NCBI RefSeq assembly: GCF_003143975.1
Contig: NZ_QFVR01000014.1
Span: forward strand, 20,701-84,700
Source: Kurthia sibirica
GTDB lineage: Bacteria; Bacillota; Bacilli; Bacillales_A; Planococcaceae
DNA length: 64,000 nt
Reading direction: 5' to 3'
Shown here: in pieces, positions 54,253-62,141 of the stretch
Position numbering within the stretch: the stretch's first letter is position 1
Layout of the letters: each line of letters begins with the position of its first letter
The notes under the pieces: model-generated
The model's database searches: none
Told to the model about the DNA's origin: nothing
The model's input: the letters and a program-made list of their open reading frames with translations, nothing else
Program-made: the position numbers and the translations under genes

Positions 54253-55524
54253 CTAGTTTTTATTGATAAATTGCTGTAATTTAGCCTTGTCCTCGCTGCG
54301 TATTTCTACGCGCAATGCTGTACCCTCTTCTTCGTATTTTGTTGTTAACACATTTGCATGTTCGTTTAAATTCGAGACAATATCGCCTCTATCATAGGGC
54401 ACAATAATATCAATCGTTTCATAATCATCAAATATTTCTTTGCGTATTAACTCGAGAAGTAAATCTAAACCTACACCCTCTTTTGCCGAGATCCACACTT
54501 TATTTTTAGCGACTGCTGGATAAACTACTTCTACAGCATCTGCTTTATTATAGACATAGATTGTCGGTATATCGACAACGCCGACTGCTTTTAATGTTTC
54601 ATTTGTTACTTCGACCATAAAAGCATTTTCATCATTCGAAACATCTACTACATGTAATAGGAGGTCCGCTTCACGTGCTTCCTCTAATGTAGATCGAAAA
54701 GCTTTTACTAAATGATGGGGTAATTTACTGACAAAACCAACTGTATCTGTCAATAAAAATTGTTTCTTATCTGGCAATTCAATTTGTCTTACCGCCGTTT
54801 CAAGTGTGGCAAACAACATATCCTTCTCAAATACTTGCTTGCTATCTTCGCCCTTCGTCATCAGCAATAATTGATTCATAATTGTCGACTTCCCTGCATT
54901 CGTATAACCAACTAAAGAAACTACAGGCACGCGATTTTTACGGCGTTGTTTACGCTGCGTATCGCGTTGTTCTTTCACCACTTGTAAATCACGTTTGATT
55001 TTTGATATTTGTATTTCAATTTTACGACGATCCAATTCAAGCTGTGTCTCACCAGAACCACGGTTTGAAAATCCACCACCGGTTGCGCCACCTTGTCTTG
55101 ACAATGAATTATTCATACCAACTAGTCTTGGTAGCATATATTGTAGCTGTGCAATTTTAACTTGCATCTGCGCTTCATTTGTTTTTGCACGCTTCGCAAA
55201 TATATCAAGGATCAGCATCGTACGATCAATTACTTTACAGTCCAATTCTTCTTCTAAGTTACGAATTTGAGCTGGTGACAATTCAACATCAAAAATGACT
55301 ATATTAGCATCCATCGCTTCATATAAACTACGAATCTCTTTTATTTTACCTGTACCGACATAATGTGATGATGTAACACGTGCGAGATTTTGAGTAATGA
55401 CACCGACTACTTCAACTCCCATCGCTTCCGCTAAATTCCCTAGTTCTTCTATTGAATAGTCAAAATGCGGATCTTTATTGACATTAACACCAACCAATAT
55501 TGCTTTTTCTAATAATTCATCCAA
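54253..55524 (-). CDS. hflX: Ribosome-associated GTPase HflX
   Basis: Obg-HflX-superfamily GTPase of 423 residues. N-terminal HflX domain (residues ~1-190) with YVGTGKI and the glycine-rich GGATGGGFSNRGSGETQLELDRR, then G1 GYTNAGKST, G3 DTVGFVSKLP, G4 YNKAD and a C-terminal domain. HflX splits stalled or hibernating 70S ribosomes. TTG start with GGAGG 7 nt upstream. Confidence 0.95.
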   Translation of the reverse strand: MDELLEKAILVGVNVNKDPHFDYSIEELGNLAEAMGVEVVGVITQNLARVTSSHYVGTGKIKEIRSLYEAMDANIVIFDVELSPAQIRNLEEELDCKVIDRTMLILDIFAKRAKTNEAQMQVKIAQLQYMLPRLVGMNNSLSRQGGATGGGFSNRGSGETQLELDRRKIEIQISKIKRDLQVVKEQRDTQRKQRRKNRVPVVSLVGYTNAGKSTIMNQLLLMTKGEDSKQVFEKDMLFATLETAVRQIELPDKKQFLLTDTVGFVSKLPHHLVKAFRSTLEEAREADLLLHVVDVSNDENAFMVEVTNETLKAVGVVDIPTIYVYNKADAVEVVYPAVAKNKVWISAKEGVGLDLLLELIRKEIFDDYETIDIIVPYDRGDIVSNLNEHANVLTTKYEEEGTALRVEIRSEDKAKLQQFINKN

Positions 55525-55588
55525 ACTAATTCCTCCTCATTTTTCAATTATGGGCGAAGGAGCACCTATCATTTTTTTCAAAGAAAAA

Positions 55589-55620
55589 AGGACAGAGTAA
55601 ACATGCGTTTACTCTCTCCT
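55589..55620 (-). terminator. Terminator of a minus-strand unit upstream of hflX
   Basis: GAGAGTAAACGCATGTTTACTCT hairpin followed by GTCCTTTTTTC. No annotated ORF ends here; it follows two very short ORFs. Confidence 0.75.
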
Positions 55621-55626
55621 CTATAC

Positions 55627-55721
55627 TTAATTTTGACTTTCAAAAGAAGGACGTAATTCGCCATAATATGATGTATTTAATTGCATTGTTCATCATTTCT
55701 GTCATTACGTAATTTATCCAT
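55627..55721 (-). CDS. Candidate small-peptide gene with two overlapping short ORFs
   Basis: ORF a (55677-55721), MDKLRNDRNDEQCN, has an ideal GGGAGG ribosome site 8 nt upstream. ORF b (55627-55686), MQLNTSYYGELRPSFESQN, overlaps it in another frame and ends just before a terminator. Joined by one frame change they would make about 33 residues. The unit follows the VOC gene by about 45 nt. I do not recognise the product. It could be a leader peptide, a frameshifted small gene or an expression artefact. Confidence 0.35.
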
Positions 55722-55780
55722 CTCGAAAGCCTCCCGTCCGTAAAAGTTAAGTTCATACTATCATATAGACTAGCTATTCA

Positions 55781-56473
55781 TCAAGCTTTCACGATGTCGA
55801 CAAAGGTCAATCGCTCTTTGTCATCTGTCGATTCAACAAATTCAAACAACGTATTGCTCAACTTTAATACATTACCCTTTGTTGGCAAGGATAAGAGACG
55901 CGACCATTGCGTCAATTTTTTTTCGACATCATGCACATGGAAAATACACCGTTTAATTGTTAGCGATTCATTTTCTGGTGTTAAAGCCCCTTCGCTACGT
56001 AATCGTTCAAAGCGTTCTTCTGCTGCTTGTTGCCATTCAATGAAAAATGGGTACGGTAAACTATTATCTGTTTTTTGATTAATGAAGAGCATTTTCCAAC
56101 GAATAACTTCACCACTCGTTGTCATGCGCTCTGATGGTAACACACCACTCGTTTTATACCCCATTTTAATAAAATAACGATTCATTTTGTCTAAATTATC
56201 CGAACGTAAACAAAGTGATGAAAACCCTTCATGATCCTCAAGATCAAAGAGTAATTGTTTAATCAATGGATGCGATGTTTCTTGTGCACGCGAAGCATCT
56301 TCTATTGAAAGCCATTCAATATAGCTCGATTTTGTATACAGTAATGCATTATGCGTACCCCATTTTAAATGTTGCCCACCAACTACTGGGTGGATACCTT
56401 CAATTATTTCTTCTTGTGCAATAGTAGACGGACTTTTCTTTGTAAAATATACAACGTGATCTAATTCAAACAT
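55781..56473 (-). CDS. VOC-family glyoxalase-like protein
   Basis: About 230 residues with a glyoxalase-like fold (PF13468 type): N-terminal FELDHVVYFTKKSP, VVGGQHLKWGTHNALLYT, SYIEWLSIED, and a second half starting at IKRCIFHVHDVEKKL. The His and Glu residues could coordinate a metal, but the activity is unknown. ATG 56473 has AAGGGG 8 nt upstream; the frame extends by three codons to a GTG. Confidence 0.85.
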   Translation of the reverse strand: MFELDHVVYFTKKSPSTIAQEEIIEGIHPVVGGQHLKWGTHNALLYTKSSYIEWLSIEDASRAQETSHPLIKQLLFDLEDHEGFSSLCLRSDNLDKMNRYFIKMGYKTSGVLPSERMTTSGEVIRWKMLFINQKTDNSLPYPFFIEWQQAAEERFERLRSEGALTPENESLTIKRCIFHVHDVEKKLTQWSRLLSLPTKGNVLKLSNTLFEFVESTDDKERLTFVDIVKA

Positions 56474-56545
56474 CAATGCCACCCCTTATTTGTAAAAAGA
56501 ACCGTAGCTCCGATTGGATACTGCGGGCTATTATAAATTTATACC

Positions 56546-56620
56546 CTATTTTTCGCGTTGTAACATCTCTTGTGCTTCAGCATATTCTTTATTGATCTCT
56601 TCATTTGATTGATACGTCAT
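56546..56620 (-). CDS. Doubtful 24-residue ORF
   Basis: Starts MTYQSNEEINKEYAEAQ and ends MLQREK before a TAG; strongly charged and helical, with natural-looking codons. No ribosome site precedes the ATG or the in-frame GTG at 56641. It may be a small peptide or the relic of a longer gene. Upstream lies a perfect inverted repeat TTAAGTGTG / CACACTTAA. Confidence 0.25.
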   Translation of the reverse strand: MTYQSNEEINKEYAEAQEMLQREK

Positions 56621-56645
56621 TAAGTGTGCTACATGACACACTTAA
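56620..56645. repeat. Perfect 9-bp inverted repeat
   Basis: TTAAGTGTG-CTACATGA-CACACTTAA. Symmetric enough to be a repressor operator; no T-tract, so not a terminator. Confidence 0.45.
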
Positions 56646-56770
56646 TTAGGTTTATATGTATTTAATTGGTAATGCCATGTTAACATAAGTTAACTAACTT
56701 GTAATCCATTTAGATTGACGAGACCAATCAGCAATTTAACTCGTTTAACTAAACAATTTAGACATTTTTC

Positions 56771-56798
56771 TTGACTATCTTTTGAATTCTGCTAAAAT
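56771..56798 (+). promoter_or_regulatory. Promoter of the T-box leader
   Basis: TTGACT-N16-TAAAAT about 50 nt upstream of stem I. Confidence 0.6.
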
Positions 56799-56849
56799 GA
56801 ATTTATCGCTTCAATGCGTTGAAGTGCAAAAGTGAATACAAACTACATC

Positions 56850-57048
56850 TGATAAATGACCGAGTAGTAAAATGCCCTCGCAGCATATAGAAACTAGACA
56901 TATGATGAAAATCTAGGCAGGTATTTTATGAATTACACCATTTGCAGTTCAGATATTTTTACAAGTGATTAGATCGACTCGTCTAATAATGAGGGTGGTA
57001 CCGCGGAGCACATGCTTCGTCCCTTTGATGTTAGAGCGGGATTTTTTT
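56850..57048 (+). promoter_or_regulatory. T-box riboswitch, tyrosine specifier
   Basis: The T-box core AGGGTGGTACCGCGG is at 56992-57006, followed by a terminator (GTCCC...GGGAT, T7) at 57018-57048. Stem I begins near CGAGTAGTAAAATGCC and closes with GGCAGGTATTTTAT. The specifier loop reads GAA-T-TAC-A, so the specifier codon is UAC (Tyr) at 56934-56936; AGTA on the 5' side gives the loop-E partner. Uncharged tRNA-Tyr binding should allow read-through into the NhaC-family gene. Confidence 0.88.
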
Positions 57049-57079
57049 ATGTTTACTTACATTTATTGGAGGTTTTAAT

Positions 57080-58474
57080 ATGTTTAGAATTCAAGCAAAA
57101 GCGATGCCTTCTTTTATAGAAGCATTGCTACTCATCTGCGTAATCGTCATTACGATGAGCGTCAGTATTTCCATTTTCAAATCATCACCTCATATACCAA
57201 TCATTATTAGTATCATTCTTTTACTACTATTTGGCTTAGTAAAAAAGATTAGCTATAAAGATTTAGAAAATGGACTTGTGGAAGGTTCCAAAGCAGGACT
57301 GGGCGCCATCTTCATCTTCTTCTTCATCGGTATTCTTATCAGTGCACTCCTAATGGGTGGCACGATTCCAACATTGATTTATGTAGGATTTTCTACCATT
57401 TCACCGCATTTCTTTTTTGCGATTGTTTTCTTAATTTCCTGTATTGTAGGTGTAGCTGTTGGTAGTTCTCTAACGACTACAGCGACAGTTGGCGTAGCCT
57501 TTATCGGTATGGCAAGTGCTATGGATATCTCACTAGCTATTACTGCTGGTGCCATTGTTTCTGGCGCATTTTTTGGTGATAAGATGTCACCATTATCCGA
57601 TACGACAAATTTATCTTCTTCCATTGTAGGCGTTGATTTATTTGAGCATATTAAGAATATGGCTTGGACGACCATTCCAGCCTTCATCCTATCCTTTATT
57701 CTCTTTGCTATCTTGTCACCAAGTAAATCAGTGGATAATACGCAAAAAATCGATGCGTTCCAGCAAGCATTATTAGCTACTGGGCTCATCCATTGGTATG
57801 CTTTTATTCCATTAATATTATTAGTCATGATGGCCATAAAAAAAATCCCCGCGATTCCGACTTTGGCAATTAGCTCTGCTGTGGCCATCATTTTGGCCTT
57901 TTTCATGCATAGCTACACAATTACAAATGTATTTGCTATTTTATATGATGGTTATAAATCAACAACAGGTTTTGCAGATATCGATCAATTACTATCGCGT
58001 GGTGGTTTGACAAGTATGTTCTCGACAATTGGACTTGTTTTCCTTGCTTTAGCAATGGGCGGGCTATTATTTACAACGGGTGTCATTCAAGCAATCTTAT
58101 TGAAAATTGAACATCTTTTCCGTAGTCAAGGTTCTGCAATTACTGGCGCAGCCTCAACCGCCATTGGTGTCAATATTTTAATCGGCGAGCAATATTTATC
58201 GATATTATTGACGAGTGAAGCATTCCAAGATCAATTCAAAAAAGTAGGCTTACATCCAAAAAACCTCGCACGAGTGGTTGAAGATGCTGGTACCGTCGTC
58301 AACCCACTCGTACCGTGGAGTGTTTGTGGTATTTTCATCACCTCGGTATTAGGCGTTTCTACATTGGACTATCTACCATTTGCTTTCTTCTGTTTGCTAT
58401 CACCAATTCTGACAATTGTATTCGCTTGGACAGGAAAAACATTAACGCAGTTACCTTCTACTAAAAAAGCCTAA
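57080..58474 (+). CDS. nhaC: NhaC-family antiporter, predicted tyrosine transporter
   Basis: NhaC/ArsB-IT superfamily carrier of 464 residues with about 11-12 membrane segments. Family motif GAFFGDKMSPLSDTTNLSSSIVGVDLFEHI is intact, as is LVPWSVCGIF near the end. Annotated family members exchange Na+ and H+ (or malate/lactate). Control by a Tyr-specific T-box argues that this one moves tyrosine or a related amino acid, as proposed for T-box-linked NhaC proteins in Firmicutes. GGAGG at 8 nt. Confidence 0.88.
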   Translation: MFRIQAKAMPSFIEALLLICVIVITMSVSISIFKSSPHIPIIISIILLLLFGLVKKISYKDLENGLVEGSKAGLGAIFIFFFIGILISALLMGGTIPTLIYVGFSTISPHFFFAIVFLISCIVGVAVGSSLTTTATVGVAFIGMASAMDISLAITAGAIVSGAFFGDKMSPLSDTTNLSSSIVGVDLFEHIKNMAWTTIPAFILSFILFAILSPSKSVDNTQKIDAFQQALLATGLIHWYAFIPLILLVMMAIKKIPAIPTLAISSAVAIILAFFMHSYTITNVFAILYDGYKSTTGFADIDQLLSRGGLTSMFSTIGLVFLALAMGGLLFTTGVIQAILLKIEHLFRSQGSAITGAASTAIGVNILIGEQYLSILLTSEAFQDQFKKVGLHPKNLARVVEDAGTVVNPLVPWSVCGIFITSVLGVSTLDYLPFAFFCLLSPILTIVFAWTGKTLTQLPSTKKA

Positions 58475-58484
58475 ACAGTTCCAT

Positions 58485-58555
58485 ACTCCTTCTATATTAA
58501 AATGTGATAAACTACCGTTAGTTTAAAACGTTATGTATAGAAGGAGTTTTTTTTA
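58485..58555 (+). terminator. Terminator hairpin whose 3' arm carries the next gene's ribosome site
   Basis: ACTCCTTCTATA (58485-58496) and TATAGAAGGAGT (58536-58547) pair perfectly, then T8. The loop contains a second hairpin TAAACTA-CCGT-TAGTTTA. AAGGAG in the 3' arm is the ribosome site of the methyltransferase at 58555. Confidence 0.75.
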
Positions 58556-59715
58556 TGGAATACAATGAAATGTTGCAAGAAATTACACAGCGCTTAGTCG
58601 ATGGTGAACTCGTTTCGATAACGATTAGCCAACCACGCTTAAAATCAAATGATATGAAACGTGTAAAGCTTAAACCACTTGAACTAAAAGGTGTTTATCA
58701 TATTCAGTTGGAATATCAATATGAACGAATTTTAAAACATGAAAACTTGACGCTCGATGAAATCGGTATTAAATTGGCACAACTATTTGAAGATTTTCGC
58801 CAAATGCAAGGTGATTTCAAAAACGAACATATACAAGTTCAACTTTCAAAAAAAAATAAAGTGCTATTCAAAACGACAAAAAATGCTACCGTTAAAGAAG
58901 TTAATTTAGCTCATAATCGTAAAAAACACTATTTATTGGATCCTGATATCGCTCATCCCTTTCTCATACGACTAGGTGTTCAAAGTCCCGATGGTAAGGT
59001 GAAAAAACAAAAATACGATAAGTTCAAACAGATTAATCGTTTTATCGAATTTATCGATGATTCATTAGCATATTTACCAAAAGATCGTACCATACGCATT
59101 TTGGATTTTGGTTCGGGTAAATCCTATTTAACTTTTGCCCTTTACTACTATTTAAAAGAGATGAAAAACTTGGATATTCGTGTGACTGGCCTCGACCTAA
59201 AAAAAGAAGTCATCGAACATTGTGCACAAATCGCCAACGACCTTGGTTATGACTCGCTTGAATTCTTAGTAGGCGATATTAACGATTATAATGATGAATC
59301 CGCTGTTGATATGGTTGTCACTTTACACGCTTGTGACGTCGCTACAGATATGGCATTAGCACGTGCTGTAAAATGGAATGCACAAGTTATCTTAAGCGTG
59401 CCCTGTTGTCAACACGAACTCAATCGCCAACTTGATGCATCACCACTAGATATTATGCTCCAACATGGTCTTGTAAAAGAACGTTTTGCTGCACTAGCAA
59501 CGGATGCTATTCGTGCAGAACTTTTACAATTAGTCGGTTACGACGCCCAGCTGCTTGAATTTATTGATATGGAAAATACGCCAAAAAACATCTTGATCCG
59601 TGCCTATAAAACCGGTGCTAAAGCTAGCGTAGAACAATATGCACGCTATACTGCATTTACTCAGTTTCTAGGTGCTACACCATTTTTAGAAAACGAACTA
59701 AAAGATTTCTTATAA
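58555..59715 (+). CDS. Class I SAM-dependent methyltransferase (PF13679 type)
   Basis: Protein of 386 residues. N-terminal ~160 residues form a charged alpha/beta domain of unknown role. The C-terminal Rossmann domain has motif I as ILDFGSGKSYLTFALYYYL, motif II VTGLDLKKEVIEHCAQIA, then TLHACDVATDMALARA and SVPCCQHEL. The HACD and PCC motifs match the Methyltransf_32/GSTCD group, perhaps acting on RNA. Ribosome site AAGGAG lies in a terminator arm, followed by T8. Confidence 0.85.
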   Translation: MEYNEMLQEITQRLVDGELVSITISQPRLKSNDMKRVKLKPLELKGVYHIQLEYQYERILKHENLTLDEIGIKLAQLFEDFRQMQGDFKNEHIQVQLSKKNKVLFKTTKNATVKEVNLAHNRKKHYLLDPDIAHPFLIRLGVQSPDGKVKKQKYDKFKQINRFIEFIDDSLAYLPKDRTIRILDFGSGKSYLTFALYYYLKEMKNLDIRVTGLDLKKEVIEHCAQIANDLGYDSLEFLVGDINDYNDESAVDMVVTLHACDVATDMALARAVKWNAQVILSVPCCQHELNRQLDASPLDIMLQHGLVKERFAALATDAIRAELLQLVGYDAQLLEFIDMENTPKNILIRAYKTGAKASVEQYARYTAFTQFLGATPFLENELKDFL

Positions 59716-59716
59716 G

Positions 59717-59778
59717 ATAAGATACGGTAGTTGTATTGGTCGATAAATCGGCCGATCTAACTACCGTATCTTATTTGT
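59717..59778 (+). terminator. Terminator after the methyltransferase gene
   Basis: AAGATACGGTAGTT / AACTACCGTATCTT stem with a structured 25-nt loop (CGATAAATCGGCCGATC), followed by ATTTG. Confidence 0.75.
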
Positions 59779-59927
59779 CATGCCATCCTATCTTTTTCAT
59801 AATTTCTTCTATTTATCTACTAAAAATCATGTTACACTTCACTAGAAATTATATAGAGTAAATCGTCGATTTATTTCCATTTTTTTACTCAATATTGTTT
59901 AAAATCCTTCTATTTTGGAAATATAGG

Positions 59928-59962
59928 TTGACTTTTAATTGATAATGATTATCATTGTTATT
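59928..59962 (+). promoter_or_regulatory. Fur-controlled promoter of the efe operon
   Basis: TTGACT (-35) followed by a Fur box GATAATGATTATCATTGTTA (59941-59960), which matches the Fur consensus in 15 or more of 19 positions and overlaps the -10 area. Confidence 0.85.
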
Positions 59963-59994
59963 AACAACTAACCCTATGAGAGAGAAGGATTACC

Positions 59995-60867
59995 ATGAAG
60001 TCAAAATCTATTTTAGCCACTATTTTATTAGCAGGAACTATACTTACAGCAGCTTGTGGCAACTCGGATGACACGAAAAAAGAAGAGACAACACCAAAAA
60101 CAGCTGTAGAAAACAAGAAATCAGACAAGGCACTTGATAAAGAGGTTGCCGCATACAAAGCATTTGCAATCGACCAACTCGATAAATTCACAGTATCTAC
60201 AGAAGACTTTGTCAAAGCTGTCAAAGCTGGAGATATTGAAAAAGCCAAAGACATTTACCCTACAGCTCGTATGTATTTTGAGCGCTCTGAACCGATTGCT
60301 GAAAGCTTTGGCGATTTAGATCCACGCATTGATGCACGTTTAGCTGATATCAAAGATGCTGGTCAAGGCGCAGAAGACTGGTCTGGTTACCATAAAATCG
60401 AATACGGTCTATGGGTAGATCAAACAACGAAGGGTTATGAAAAAATAGCCGATCAATTATTAGCTGATACCAAAGAATTACGTGCTCGCGTTGAGACAGT
60501 GGAAGTTACACCAAAATTAATGGTAAATGGTGCTGTCGATTTACTGAATGAAGTATCTACTTCTAAAATTAGCGGTGAAGAAGAAATCTATTCTCATACT
60601 GACTTATATGACTTCAAAGCAAATATTGAAGGCGCAGAAAAAATCTTTACTATTTTACAACCATCTATTAAAAAAACAGACGCTGCTCTTGCAACAAAAT
60701 TAACAGATAAATTTAAAAATGTGAATGATTTACTCGCTAAATATGAAACAAAAGATGGCGGCTACGTATCGTATAAAAAATTAACAAAAGATGATACAAA
60801 CGCTTTATCTAATGCTGTTGACCAGCTTGGAGAACCATTAGCTCAAATGGGAATTATCTTGGAGTGA
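59995..60867 (+). CDS. efeO: Iron uptake lipoprotein EfeO/FepA
   Basis: Exported lipoprotein of 290 residues: signal peptide and lipobox LTAAC, Lys/Thr-rich linker, then an M75 imelysin-like domain with the HxxE metal motif in GYHKIEYGLW. It binds ferric or ferrous iron outside the membrane for the EfeUOB complex. It lacks the cupredoxin domain of E. coli EfeO, as in other Firmicutes. AAGGAT at 6 nt. First gene of the operon. Confidence 0.93.
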   Translation: MKSKSILATILLAGTILTAACGNSDDTKKEETTPKTAVENKKSDKALDKEVAAYKAFAIDQLDKFTVSTEDFVKAVKAGDIEKAKDIYPTARMYFERSEPIAESFGDLDPRIDARLADIKDAGQGAEDWSGYHKIEYGLWVDQTTKGYEKIADQLLADTKELRARVETVEVTPKLMVNGAVDLLNEVSTSKISGEEEIYSHTDLYDFKANIEGAEKIFTILQPSIKKTDAALATKLTDKFKNVNDLLAKYETKDGGYVSYKKLTKDDTNALSNAVDQLGEPLAQMGIILE

Positions 60868-60872
60868 GTTAT

Positions 60873-62141
60873 ATGACAAAATCAAAAAAAGACGGCGTAT
60901 TACATAAAAAAATTTCGCGCCGTCAACTATTGAAAATGACAGGAATTGGCGCCGCTGGCTTAGCTATCGGTGCTACTGGCATAGGTGGAATTTTATCGAC
61001 AATCGGTAAAGATTGGATTGCGGAGGATGAGGCACCTCCTGCTAAAAATAGCGTCAATTTTTACGGCGACCATCAAGCAGGAATCTCTACACCTAGTCAA
61101 ACACACATCTACTTTGTCGCATTAGATGTTGTCGTTAAGACAAAAAGTGAGTTGCAACAATTATTTAAAGATTGGACACCTCTCGCTACAAAAATGATGC
61201 GCGGTGAAATCATTGGAACAGCCTCTACTGATATGATTCCACCAAAAGATACCGGTGAAGCGCTGGGATTAGATGCTCAAAACCTTAGCCTAACGTTTGG
61301 TGTTGGCGAATCTTTGTTCAAAAAAATAAATCTCGGCGACAAAAAACCAACACAGTTGAAAAAACTACCCCATTTCCCGAAAGACCAATTAGTAGAAGCC
61401 TATTCGAATGGTGATATTTGTATTCAAGCTTGTGCAGATGACCCCCAAGTAGCATTTCACGCCATTCGTAATCTCGTGCGTGCTGCAAGTGGACGCGTTA
61501 CATTAAAGTGGTCTCAAGCTGGTTTTAACGCCATCGCTAAAAAGGATGGGCATAGCCAAACGCCACGCAATCTTTTTGCTTTTAAAGATGGCACTGAAAA
61601 TCCACGTGCTAAAGAAGATTTAAATAAGGTTGTTTGGGTTCAACATGGTGAATCGAAGCCTTGGATGACAGGTGGAACTTATTTAATTGCGCGACGTATC
61701 CAAATGCATTTAGAAACTTGGGATCGTACAGCACTTGATGAACAGGAAGCTACTTTTGGGCGTCATCGCAATTCTGGCGCACCGTTAGGAAAAGATGGCG
61801 AATATGATGCCATGGAAATTGAACGTAAAGATGAAGATGGTCATTTAATTGTTCCCAACACATCCCATGTATTTTTAGCTAAATCTGTGAAAGCTCGTTT
61901 ATTGCGCCGTTCCTACTCCTATGTTTCTGGCGTAGTAGACTCGACAGGCACACATGATGCTGGATTGTTATTTATATCGTTCCAAAAAGACCCGCAACAA
62001 TTTATAGATATTCAAAATAGTTTAGGCAGACTCGATAAAATGAATGAATATATTACGCATCGAGGCAGCGCAATGTTTGCTTGCTTCCCTGGCGTTCGCA
62101 AAGGGAGTTATATCGGTGAAACACTTTTTAGCACGCTGTAG
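60873..62141 (+). CDS. efeB: DyP-type peroxidase/deferrochelatase EfeB/FepB
   Basis: Secreted heme peroxidase of 422 residues with a Tat signal (SRRQLLKMTGIGAAGLAIGA). DyP motifs: FKDGTENPRA (GxxDG region), HxxTFGRHRNSGAPL and SYSYVSGV. It oxidises Fe(II) or recovers heme iron for uptake. Start ATG 60873 has GGAG 8 nt upstream; the track-like longer start at 60864 overlaps that site. It is 5 nt after efeO and overlaps efeU by 26 nt. tatAC genes are not in the window. Confidence 0.94.
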   Translation: MTKSKKDGVLHKKISRRQLLKMTGIGAAGLAIGATGIGGILSTIGKDWIAEDEAPPAKNSVNFYGDHQAGISTPSQTHIYFVALDVVVKTKSELQQLFKDWTPLATKMMRGEIIGTASTDMIPPKDTGEALGLDAQNLSLTFGVGESLFKKINLGDKKPTQLKKLPHFPKDQLVEAYSNGDICIQACADDPQVAFHAIRNLVRAASGRVTLKWSQAGFNAIAKKDGHSQTPRNLFAFKDGTENPRAKEDLNKVVWVQHGESKPWMTGGTYLIARRIQMHLETWDRTALDEQEATFGRHRNSGAPLGKDGEYDAMEIERKDEDGHLIVPNTSHVFLAKSVKARLLRRSYSYVSGVVDSTGTHDAGLLFISFQKDPQQFIDIQNSLGRLDKMNEYITHRGSAMFACFPGVRKGSYIGETLFSTL

